From NCBI GenBank assembly GCA_902795985.1, contig CADBNG010000489.1:1-11016 (forward strand): a DNA stretch of 11,016 nt, in the 5' to 3' direction. Numbering within the stretch: the first letter of the stretch is position 1; the number at the start of each line of letters is the position of its first letter. Positions 1 to 6,898 of this stretch are shown piece after piece. This stretch comes from an uncultured Lachnospiraceae bacterium (GTDB lineage: Bacteria; Bacillota_A; Clostridia; Lachnospirales; Lachnospiraceae). The notes below the pieces were generated by a model. The model ran no database searches and had not been told where the DNA came from. It saw only the letters and a program-made list of their open reading frames with translations. The position numbers were made by a program, and so were the translations under genes.

Positions 1-246
1 AACGGAGTGACCCGCGGCGAAGCGGCCACCATGCTGTGGCGTTATGCCGGCAAGCCCAATCCGAAGACTACTCAGAGCCCGTTCCCGGATATCAGGCCTT
101 CCGCATCCGATTCCTATAAGGCAATCCTGTGGGGCAATGAAAACGGAATCATGAACGGCATCGGCGGTAAGTTCAAGAAGAATAACAGCTGCACGAGAGG
201 CCAGATCGTGACCTTCCTGTATCGTTACAACAAGAAGTTCGGCTGA
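1..246 (+). CDS. SLH-domain surface protein, C-terminal fragment
   Basis: The frame is open from the first base, so this is the last 81 residues of a gene that begins upstream; the GTG at 7 is an internal codon. Two pieces of S-layer homology repeats are visible. The first is the tail of a repeat (TRGEAATMLWRYAGKP, residues 4-19). The second is nearly complete, from PFPDI (27-31) through YKAILWGNENGIMNG to TRGQIVTFLYRY (66-77). The TRGEAAT / CTRxQIVTFLYR signature is typical of SLH repeats at the C-terminus of secreted clostridial proteins, where they hold the protein on cell-wall polysaccharide. The stop is TGA at 244-246. The rest of the protein, and so its real function, lies outside the window. 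It is separated from the next operon by a hairpin, repeats and a promoter, so it is probably transcribed separately. Confidence 0.75.
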   Translation, partial: NGVTRGEAATMLWRYAGKPNPKTTQSPFPDIRPSASDSYKAILWGNENGIMNGIGGKFKKNNSCTRGQIVTFLYRYNKKFG

Positions 247-268
247 TGCCGGAAGGATCATGTTTCAC

Positions 269-295
269 GGAACCCGGGGCTTTGCTCCGGGTTCC
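269..295 (+). terminator. Strong hairpin after SLH gene, possible terminator
   Basis: GGAACCCGG (269-277) pairs perfectly with CCGGGTTCC (287-295). The stem can extend by a G-U, a G-C and a C-G pair to leave a TTT loop, giving about 12 bp. It begins 23 bases after the SLH stop codon, where a terminator is expected. No T-run follows (the next bases are TGTCCGAAGG), so intrinsic termination is uncertain; it may act only as a 3'-end stabiliser. Confidence 0.45.
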
Positions 296-299
296 TGTC

Positions 300-398
300 C
301 GAAGGGGACAGTCCCCTTCGCCCCCTGCTCCGTCCCTTCCGGCCGCATGTCCCGAAGGGGACAGTCCCTTCCGCTCCCTGCTCCGTCCCTTTCGGCCC
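300..398. repeat. Tandem palindromic GGGGACAGTCCC repeats
   Basis: Two head-to-tail copies with a 53-base period. Copy 1 (300-352) opens with a perfect palindrome: CGAAGGGGAC (300-309), a central A, then GTCCCCTTCG (311-320). Copy 2 (353-398) opens with the same arm, but its right arm is slightly decayed (GTCCCTTCCG). Both copies continue with a CCCTGCTCCGTCCCTT tail. The GGGGACRGT core recurs at 7928-8070 and, decayed, at 10495-10517, so this is a dispersed REP-like family rather than a local accident. Confidence 0.8.
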
Positions 399-412
399 CT
401 TCAGAAAACAAG

Positions 413-441
413 TTGCCGAATCCCCGGAATCACGCTACAAT
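413..441 (+). promoter_or_regulatory. Sigma-A type promoter for the dlt-like operon
   Basis: TTGCCG at 413-418 and TACAAT at 436-441 are separated by exactly 17 bases, matching a housekeeping -35/-10 pair with one mismatch in the -10 box and two in the -35. Transcription would start near 447-449, leaving a leader of about 30 bases before the TTG start at 478. No other promoter-like pair is evident inside the six-gene block, so this is the likely promoter for the whole operon. Confidence 0.65.
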
Positions 442-477
442 TACTTTTAACAATTCATGCAAAGGAAGGAGTACGGT

Positions 478-1452
478 TTGCCAAGAATATCCGTCATTAT
501 CCCCTGCTATAACGAAGAAGAATCCCTTCCCCTCTTTTACCCGGAGGTAACGAAGGTTCTTTCCGGTATGCGGGCGGAGTACGAACTTCTTTTTGTAAAT
601 GACGGCTCAAAGGACCGGACGCTGCCGATCTTAAAGGAACTGGCCTCAAAGGATCCGCACGTTTTTTATCTTTCCTTTTCCCGTAATTTCGGCAAGGAAG
701 CAGCGATGTATGCCGGCTTTGTCAACTGCACGGGGGATTATGTGGCCGTGATGGACGCGGATCTGCAGGATCCGCCGGCGCTGCTGCCGAAAATGGTGGA
801 GATCCTGGAGGGCGGTGAATACGACAGCGTCGCCACGAGAAGGGAAACCCGGAAGGGCGAACCGCCGCTTCGCAGCTGGTTTTCGCGCCGGTACTATAAG
901 GTCATCAACCGGATATCCGACGCGGACGTGAAGGACGGCGCAAGGGATTTCCGCCTGATGAAACGAAAAATGGTGGACGCCATTGTTTCCATGAGCGAAT
1001 ACAACCGTTTTTCGAAGGGAATCTTCGGATGGGTCGGTTTCCGGACGTACTGGCTTCCGTATGAGAACGTGGAGCGGGTGGCCGGAAATACCAAATGGAG
1101 TTTCTGGAAGCTGTTCCGCTACGGGATTGACGGCATTATCAATTTTTCCCAGACACCGCTGTCCGTCGCCTCCTGGTTCGGCGCGTTCAGCACGGTGATT
1201 GCCTTTGTCCTGCTGATCGTCATTGTGGTGCGGAGGCTGGTGTTCGGCGATCCGGTGGCCGGATGGGCGTCGACGATCTGCGTGATTATCTTTATCGGCG
1301 GAATCCAGATGCTGTTTCTGGGAATCATCGGACAGTATATCGCCAAAATCTATCTGGAAACCAAGAACCGCCCGATCTATATTTTGTCCGAGAGCAATTT
1401 GAATAAGATCCGTTCATCAGAATCCGGGGATGACAGAAGTTCAGAGGGATAA
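478..1452 (+). CDS. GtrB/CsbB-like polyprenyl-phosphate glycosyltransferase (GT2)
   Basis: This is a 324-residue family 2 glycosyltransferase of the DPMS/GtrB/CsbB type, which moves a sugar from a nucleotide donor to undecaprenyl phosphate on the inner membrane face. A GT-A domain carries VNDGSKDRT (40-48), the metal-binding DAD in MDADLQDPP (92-100) and DFRLM (157-161). Two membrane helices follow (about 231-252 and 262-287), then the family's C-terminal GQYIAKIYLETKNRP. The start is taken as TTG 478 because AAGGAAGGAG lies six bases upstream; the in-frame ATG at 457 lies before that site and would add seven residues. It leads the operon and overlaps the next gene by 23 bases. In Bacillus, CsbB with YfhO glycosylates lipoteichoic acid, so a role in decorating the polymer that the downstream genes acylate is plausible. 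No GT-C partner or flippase is present in the window. Confidence 0.88.
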   Translation: MPRISVIIPCYNEEESLPLFYPEVTKVLSGMRAEYELLFVNDGSKDRTLPILKELASKDPHVFYLSFSRNFGKEAAMYAGFVNCTGDYVAVMDADLQDPPALLPKMVEILEGGEYDSVATRRETRKGEPPLRSWFSRRYYKVINRISDADVKDGARDFRLMKRKMVDAIVSMSEYNRFSKGIFGWVGFRTYWLPYENVERVAGNTKWSFWKLFRYGIDGIINFSQTPLSVASWFGAFSTVIAFVLLIVIVVRRLVFGDPVAGWASTICVIIFIGGIQMLFLGIIGQYIAKIYLETKNRPIYILSESNLNKIRSSESGDDRSSEG

Positions 1453-3649
1453 CAGCCAAATAGCATCCGGTATTAAGAAAGAAGCAATACCCGGGAAGAA
1501 CCGGAAGAATCCGCCGGTTATTCTTCGGGTTATTCTTTTTTTCGGAATTCTCGCAGCGCTGCTGGTCCTGGCCGGGCATTTTTTCCAGCCGGTCTGGTAT
1601 GAGTGGAGCAATTACGATTCGGCCCGGGGCTTTTATGAGGAGCCGGAAAACACCATCGGAACGATTATTATCGGTTCCAGCGGGGCGGTGAACGCCGTCT
1701 CCCCGACGCAGATGTACGGGGAATATGGTATTTCTGCTTATAACTTCGCGACGGAGCAGCAGCCGATGCTGGTATCGTATTACCGTCTGGAGGAGGCCTG
1801 GCGGCGGCATTCGGAAACGCTCCGGAATGTCGTTCTGGAAGTCTCGATCCTCCAGAGAGGGGAAAGCGGGGAATCTTTCTATCATAAGGGGCTGGACGGG
1901 CTGCGCCTTTCGCCGGTTAAATTCCGGGCCTTCCGCGATTTCGCGGGCGGGGATACGGCCAAAGCTCTTTCTTATCTGTTTCCCTTATTTTCTTACCATA
2001 CCCGGTGGACCGAACTGGCCGCGGCGGATTTCCGCAAAAATTCCTATCCGCTGAAAACGGAAATGAGGGGATATCATTTCGATACGCTCCGCAAGCATTT
2101 TGAAAGGGATTCGTTCAGCGAGCTGTTCCTGCCGGATTATTACCCGGATTATGACGCTGCGGAAGCGAAAGAGATGACGGAGGAGACCGCCCTGTATCTG
2201 GGAAAAATCGCGGACTTCTGCCGGGAAAAGAACCTGAACCTGACGCTGCTGAAGGTCACTTCGCCGGACTGGACGGTCAATGCCCATAATACCGCCGGCC
2301 AGGCAGCAGAAAAGTACGGCCTGCCATATCTGGACTTCAATTATGAACCGTTTCTTGGTGAAGCCGGCATTGATACGCTGACGGATATGAGGGATTCTCA
2401 TATGAATTATTACGGCGCGGTGCGGATTTCTTCGTATCTTGGCAAATATCTGAAGGAGGAATGCGGCGCGGAGGACGTCCGGGGCAGAAAAGGATATGAA
2501 TTCCTGGACGGAGAGCTGGAAAAATACCGGGAAACTGTGGATGAAATGATTGCGCTGCGGTCCGAAAAGGACCCGTCGGAATATCTCGCGCAGGTCATAA
2601 AGAATCCGGATTATACGGTTTTTCTTGCGGTGAGGGGAGAAGGTTCCAAAACCCGCACCGAAAAACAGGCGGCGGTCTTTGCGGAAACAGGTCTTGAAGA
2701 ACTCGCGGCGCTGGAATACCGGAGTTCCTATCTGGGTGTCATCGAAAACGGGAAGGTTCTTTTTGAAAAGACCAAACCGGATCCGGGGGATCCGGAGAAG
2801 GAGAGCAGCGCTTCCGCGCAGGGATCCGATGAAGCTGCCAGTCCCGCAATGGCGGAAGAGGCGGAACCGGCGGAAGGCCCGTACCAAGCTCTTTCCTGTA
2901 AAGGCAGACTGTCCGATGGCTCCGCCTACGCCATTACAAGCGGGGGAAAGTATATGGGCAATGCGGCTTCCGTACTGATTGACGGAACGGAGCAGTGCCT
3001 GAACGGCCGCGGCCTGAATGTCGTGGTCTATGACACAAGGCATCATGAAGTGGCGGATACCGCTTCCTTTGATCTCGGACAGTCCCCGGTCAGGATCGGG
3101 CTGGACCTGAGAGCGGAGCTGGAAGCGGCGCTGAAGGAAACAAAGGATTACGGAAGTCTGGACCCGGATCTGAAAAAGCTGTATTTATATGATCAGCGCG
3201 CCGCCGACGCGAGGAAGGTGTCTTACCTGATGCGGCCGGGCAATAAGAGCGGGCTCGCGGATTATCTGGAGGCCTTTGGCGGGGAAAAAGGCCATGGCCT
3301 GTTCCTCCTGATCAAGGACCTGACGAAGCTGGACGAGGCGTCACGGAAGATCCTTAAGGAACTGGGGGCGGAAGAGACCGTGAAACTGAAAGCAGGATCT
3401 GCGATTTTAGTCCTGCAGGACGGCCGGACGGTACTGGAGAAGTGCGATGCGGCCGGCGGTCTCCTGAAGAAATCCGGGAAGCTGGGGAAAACGGGGATTT
3501 CGTACGCAGTTCGCTGCGGAGGCGCCGACCCCGGGGAAAAGAACAGGGTCACCGTTAATAAAATAAAGCACGGAGTCGACAATCACGGGATCGGGCTGGG
3601 AATCTGGAATACGCAGACCCGCCTGGAGGCTGCTTTTGTGAAGTTCTAG
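1430..3649 (+). CDS. DltD/AlgJ-like SGNH protein with ILEI-like C-terminal array
   Basis: The 739-residue product has a basic N-terminus and one membrane helix (about 29-50), placing the rest outside the cell. The SGNH-type domain (about 74-345) has IIGSS with the likely nucleophile Ser84, and DSHMNYYGA (322-330), fitting the Asp/His part of the triad. DltD and AlgJ/AlgX proteins of this fold perform the last acyl transfer to a surface polymer and sit beside an MBOAT gene, as here. Residues 394-739 are unusual: alternating half-domains resembling the FAM3/ILEI (PANDER-like) fold, two C-halves (394-448, 619-671) and two N-halves (486-550, 689-739), with an E/A/S/P-rich linker at 448-484. ATG 1430 lacks a clear ribosome site and overlaps the glycosyltransferase gene, suggesting translational coupling. 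At about twice the length of DltD, it is not a plain DltD. The SGNH call is firm; the polymer is unknown. Confidence 0.82.
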   Translation: MTEVQRDNSQIASGIKKEAIPGKNRKNPPVILRVILFFGILAALLVLAGHFFQPVWYEWSNYDSARGFYEEPENTIGTIIIGSSGAVNAVSPTQMYGEYGISAYNFATEQQPMLVSYYRLEEAWRRHSETLRNVVLEVSILQRGESGESFYHKGLDGLRLSPVKFRAFRDFAGGDTAKALSYLFPLFSYHTRWTELAAADFRKNSYPLKTEMRGYHFDTLRKHFERDSFSELFLPDYYPDYDAAEAKEMTEETALYLGKIADFCREKNLNLTLLKVTSPDWTVNAHNTAGQAAEKYGLPYLDFNYEPFLGEAGIDTLTDMRDSHMNYYGAVRISSYLGKYLKEECGAEDVRGRKGYEFLDGELEKYRETVDEMIALRSEKDPSEYLAQVIKNPDYTVFLAVRGEGSKTRTEKQAAVFAETGLEELAALEYRSSYLGVIENGKVLFEKTKPDPGDPEKESSASAQGSDEAASPAMAEEAEPAEGPYQALSCKGRLSDGSAYAITSGGKYMGNAASVLIDGTEQCLNGRGLNVVVYDTRHHEVADTASFDLGQSPVRIGLDLRAELEAALKETKDYGSLDPDLKKLYLYDQRAADARKVSYLMRPGNKSGLADYLEAFGGEKGHGLFLLIKDLTKLDEASRKILKELGAEETVKLKAGSAILVLQDGRTVLEKCDAAGGLLKKSGKLGKTGISYAVRCGGADPGEKNRVTVNKIKHGVDNHGIGLGIWNTQTRLEAAFVKF

Positions 3650-3684
3650 GGCGCTGCCTGCAGGAAACGCCGGATTGTGTCCTG

Positions 3685-3702
3685 CGGGACGCGTTCGTCC
3701 CG
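3685..3702. repeat. Small perfect inverted repeat in SGNH-MBOAT gap
   Basis: CGGGACG (3685-3691), a CGTT loop and CGTCCCG (3696-3702) form a 7-bp hairpin in the 86-base gap between the SGNH and MBOAT genes. No T-run follows, so it is not a standard terminator. It could modulate relative expression or mRNA processing between the two genes; its role is unknown. Confidence 0.4.
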
Positions 3703-3735
3703 GAAGGAATCGTTTATACCGCAAGAGGATTCGCT

Positions 3736-5325
3736 TTGTCACTTTTTTCGATCACATTTATCCTGTTCCTGATGGTCACGGCTGCAGTTTATTTTTCCGT
3801 TCCGAAAAAGCTGCAGTGGGGGATCCTTCTTGCCGCGAGCTATGCCTTTTATATGTGGCCGGACCCCCGGATCGCCGGATACCTCCTGTGCGCGACGGCG
3901 ATCACTTACCTGGTCGGACGGTGGCTGCAGAAAGAAAACGACCGGCAGGCCGATGAGATCCTGGCCCAAAAGACCGGGAAAAAGGAAATAAAAAAGCGTT
4001 ACACGAAAAGAAAACGGAAGATCCTTGCCGTGGGCCTCACAGCGGTCTTCGCGATTCTGGCCGTTGTCAAGTATTCAAATTTCGTGATCGAAAACATCAA
4101 TTCCCTGATGGCGTCTTCGGACGCGGGGTTCCGGCTGGGCTTCTGGCAGATCGCCCTGCCGCTGGGCATCTCGTTTTATACGTTCCAGTCCGCCGGCTAT
4201 CTGATCGACGTTTACCGGGGCAAGGTGACGGCGGACCGGAATTTCTTCCGCTACGCCCTTTTCGTTTCGTATTTTCCGCAGATTATCCAGGGGCCTATCG
4301 GACGGCATAAACATCTGGCCCATCAGCTTTTCGAAGAGCATTCCTTTGAGTACCGGAGGGTCAAATTCGGGGCGCAGAGGATTCTGTGGGGATTTATTAA
4401 AAAGATGGTCATCGCGGACCGGATCGCCGTGATCGTGGACCAGGTCTTCGGGCATTTTTACGATAACGGCTATGCCGGTGTGACCGTTTTTCTGGCCGTC
4501 TTTTTATACAGCGTACAGATTTACGCGGATTTTTCCGGAGGAATGGATATTGTCTGCGGCGTGTCGCAGATATTCGGAATTGAACTGGCGGAGAACTTTA
4601 AAAGGCCGTTTCTGGCAAAGAGCGTGTCGGAATTCTGGCAGAGATGGCATATTACGCTGGGCGCCTGGATGAGGGACTATCTGTTCTATCCGCTGGCGCT
4701 GTCCGCGCCGTTCGCGAAGATGGGAAAGAAGCTGCGGAAGGTTTTCGGAACGTATGCCGGAAAAGTCTTCCCCACCTGTCTGGCATCCTTTATCGTCTTT
4801 GTGCTGATCGGTCTCTGGCACGGAGCGAACTGGAAATATGTGGTTTACGGCCTTTATTCCGCAGTTTTTGTTTCCACCGGGACGCTGCTGGAGCCTTTGT
4901 ACGCAAGGCTTCGCAGGCTGTTTCACGCAGATCCGGAGAAATTCAGCTTCCGGACATTCCAGATTCTCCGGACGGTTTTCCTGGTGACCGTCGGACGGTA
5001 TTTTTCCCGGGCGGAGTCCCTGCCGCAGGCGCTGGACATGCTGCGCGCGACCTTTTCCGTACGGAATCCCTGGGTGCTGTTTGACGGCTCCCTGCTGGAG
5101 CTGGGACTGGATCCGAAGAACTTTACATTGATGATCCTGCTGATCGTTTTCCTGTTCGTGATCGACCTGTTTGCTGAAAAGGGCGTTCATTACCGGGAAT
5201 GTCTGGAGCGGCAGGGAATCGTGTTTCGCTGGATCGTTTATATCCTGGCCGTCTTTGCGCTGCTGATCTTTGGAATGTACGGGCCGGGATACGATTCGGC
5301 GAGCTTTATCTATCAGGGGTTCTGA
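3736..5325 (+). CDS. MBOAT family acyltransferase (AlgI/DltB-type)
   Basis: This 529-residue polytopic membrane protein belongs to the MBOAT family that moves acyl groups across the membrane for polymer O-acylation (AlgI, PatA, DltB). Visible motifs are PLGISFYTFQSAGYLIDVYRG (142-162), YFPQIIQGPI (179-188), FWQRWHITLGAWMRDYLFYPL (300-320, with His305) and the catalytic-type LWHGANW (360-366, His362). Wording such as TLGAWMRDYLFYPL is nearer to AlgI than to classic DltB. The C-terminus SFIYQGF (523-529) fits the FIY motif found on DltX and on AlgI-type MBOATs, with Tyr526 as the candidate acyl relay. The start is TTG 3736, because AAGAGGA lies six bases upstream and translation begins directly with the first hydrophobic segment. 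Between SGNH and DltA-like genes, its expected job is to take an aminoacyl group from the carrier protein and pass it outward. Confidence 0.92.
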   Translation: MSLFSITFILFLMVTAAVYFSVPKKLQWGILLAASYAFYMWPDPRIAGYLLCATAITYLVGRWLQKENDRQADEILAQKTGKKEIKKRYTKRKRKILAVGLTAVFAILAVVKYSNFVIENINSLMASSDAGFRLGFWQIALPLGISFYTFQSAGYLIDVYRGKVTADRNFFRYALFVSYFPQIIQGPIGRHKHLAHQLFEEHSFEYRRVKFGAQRILWGFIKKMVIADRIAVIVDQVFGHFYDNGYAGVTVFLAVFLYSVQIYADFSGGMDIVCGVSQIFGIELAENFKRPFLAKSVSEFWQRWHITLGAWMRDYLFYPLALSAPFAKMGKKLRKVFGTYAGKVFPTCLASFIVFVLIGLWHGANWKYVVYGLYSAVFVSTGTLLEPLYARLRRLFHADPEKFSFRTFQILRTVFLVTVGRYFSRAESLPQALDMLRATFSVRNPWVLFDGSLLELGLDPKNFTLMILLIVFLFVIDLFAEKGVHYRECLERQGIVFRWIVYILAVFALLIFGMYGPGYDSASFIYQGF

Positions 5326-5371
5326 AACCGGGAGGAAACGACCGGCCGGCAGCCCCGCCGATACAGAAAGG

Positions 5372-6898
5372 ATGACGGAATTGAAAAATGTAACCAACGT
5401 ACTGGAATATCTGGAACGGTCGGCGCAGCGTTTCCCGGACAAAACGGCTTATGCGGATGCCGGCGGGACATACACCTTTTCGGAGGTTCTGGAAACAGCC
5501 CGGAGCATCGGGACCGGCCTGCGGGGGAAAGCCTCCATCGGGGATCCTGTGGTGGTCTATATGGAAAAAAGCATTCAGCAGATCGCCGCGTTTTTCGGGA
5601 CGGCTTATTCCGGGGCTTTTTATGTGCCGATCGATATTAAAATGCCTCCCATGCGGGTGCAGATGATCCTGGATACGCTGGATGCCTCTGTGATGATCGC
5701 GGACGCAAAGGGAAAGAAAGCGGCGGAGGAGCTGGCGTTTGGGGGCGAAATCCTTTTATTTGACGAAATGGCGGAAACGGTTCCGGACGATGATTTTCTG
5801 AAGGGAATCCGGCGGCGCGCCATTGATTCCGACCCGCTGTACGCGATCTTTACCTCCGGATCCACCGGCGTGCCCAAAGGGGTTGTCACCAGCATGCGCT
5901 CGGCCGTCAATTTTACCGAATGGTGGTGCGAAGCCTTTGAATTTACGGAAAAGGAAGTATTCGGCAACCAGACGCCGTTCTATTTCGATGCTTCGGTGAA
6001 GGATATTTACGCGACGATCCGCAGCGGGGCGACAATGATTATTATTCCGACAATGCTGTTTTCCTTCCCGGGAAAACTGGTGCAGTACCTGAATGATCAC
6101 CGGATCAACTGCATTGACTGGGTCCCTTCGGCTCTCTGCAATATCGTCAATTTCAAAACGTTTGAAAAAATCAAACCGCTGTATCTGAAGAAAGTCATGT
6201 TCCTGGGCGAAGTCATGCCGGCAAAGCAGTTCAATATGTGGCGGGCAGCCCTGCCGGAGATTCAGTACGCGAATCTTTACGGACCGACGGAGGCAACCGG
6301 GGACTGCACTTATTATAAAGTGGAACGGGAGATCGATAATTCGGAATCCATCCCGATCGGCTATGCCTGCGAAAACAGCGACGTGCTGATCCTGAATGAG
6401 CAGGGACAGCCGGCCGCGCCCGGGGAAACCGGCGAAATCTGCGTGCGCGGCGTTTCTCTGGCGCTGGGGTATTACAATAATCCGGAAAAAACCGACGAGG
6501 TCTTTGTGGAGAATCCTCTTCAGAAACATTACCGGGAACGGATCTACCGGACAGGCGACCTTGGCAAAATCAATGAACGGGGTGAAATCCTCTATGTGGC
6601 GAGAAAGGATTTCCAGATCAAGCATATGGGTCACCGGATCGAGCTGGGCGAAATCGAAACGGCGATCGGGGCTGTGGAAGGCGTCCGCCGGGTCTGCTGC
6701 CTGTACGATTCCCGGACGGAAAAAATCCTGGCCGTTTATGAAGGGGAAGTGGATAAAAAGGAAATCGTGGACCGGATCAAAAAACAGCTGCCGAAGTATA
6801 TGATTCCGAACCTTTATTATCCCGTGGAACGGATGCCGGTCAATCTGAACGGAAAGATTGACCGGGCGGAATTGACAGGAAAGTATATTCATGATTAA
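5372..6898 (+). CDS. DltA-like amino acid adenylating ligase
   Basis: This 508-residue AMP-forming enzyme of the ANL superfamily should activate an amino acid with ATP and load it onto the carrier protein encoded downstream. Motifs, numbered from ATG 5372: TSGSTGVPKG (161-170, P-loop), YFDASVKD (204-211, with Asp206 in the alpha-amino-binding position), FLGEVMP (277-283), NLYGPTEAT (301-309), YRTGD (392-396), RKDFQIKHMGHRIELGEIE (411-429) and NGKIDR with catalytic-type Lys495. The length matches DltA (about 505). Where characterised DltA has FCGEVLP, this protein has Leu278 for the Cys, so the amino acid may not be D-alanine. An upstream in-frame ATG at 5270 would add 34 residues inside the MBOAT gene and is unlikely. 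AAAGG abuts ATG 5372, so TTG 5381 is an alternative start. An orphan GGGAGG at 5330-5335 has no start codon near it. Confidence 0.85.
   Translation: MTELKNVTNVLEYLERSAQRFPDKTAYADAGGTYTFSEVLETARSIGTGLRGKASIGDPVVVYMEKSIQQIAAFFGTAYSGAFYVPIDIKMPPMRVQMILDTLDASVMIADAKGKKAAEELAFGGEILLFDEMAETVPDDDFLKGIRRRAIDSDPLYAIFTSGSTGVPKGVVTSMRSAVNFTEWWCEAFEFTEKEVFGNQTPFYFDASVKDIYATIRSGATMIIIPTMLFSFPGKLVQYLNDHRINCIDWVPSALCNIVNFKTFEKIKPLYLKKVMFLGEVMPAKQFNMWRAALPEIQYANLYGPTEATGDCTYYKVEREIDNSESIPIGYACENSDVLILNEQGQPAAPGETGEICVRGVSLALGYYNNPEKTDEVFVENPLQKHYRERIYRTGDLGKINERGEILYVARKDFQIKHMGHRIELGEIETAIGAVEGVRRVCCLYDSRTEKILAVYEGEVDKKEIVDRIKKQLPKYMIPNLYYPVERMPVNLNGKIDRAELTGKYIHD

Noticed and set aside
457..480. ATG 457 as the start of the glycosyltransferase
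   Set aside because: It lies upstream of the AAGGAAGGAG ribosome site and adds seven residues before the family's usual beginning (PRISVIIPCYNEE), so TTG 478 is preferred.
246..550. Small plus-strand frames in the gap after the SLH gene
   Set aside because: They run across palindromic repeats and into the glycosyltransferase gene in wrong frames, are low-complexity Pro/Ser/Arg-rich, and have no ribosome site.
3562..3735. N-terminal extension of the MBOAT frame upstream through the SGNH stop, hinting at a frameshifted fusion
   Set aside because: The frame is open, but its translation has no hydrophobic or family-like sequence, while TTG 3736 has a well-placed AAGAGGA and leads straight into the usual first membrane segment.
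5756..6892. Long open frame of 378 codons on the minus strand opposite the DltA-like gene
   Set aside because: It lies fully antisense to a gene with clear ANL motifs, shows no recognisable domain, and is rich in His/Arg/Phe/Asp, as expected from the complement of GC-biased coding sequence. Similar antisense frames at 1985-3046, 4504-5442, 8162-9478 and 9459-10475 were rejected for the same reason.
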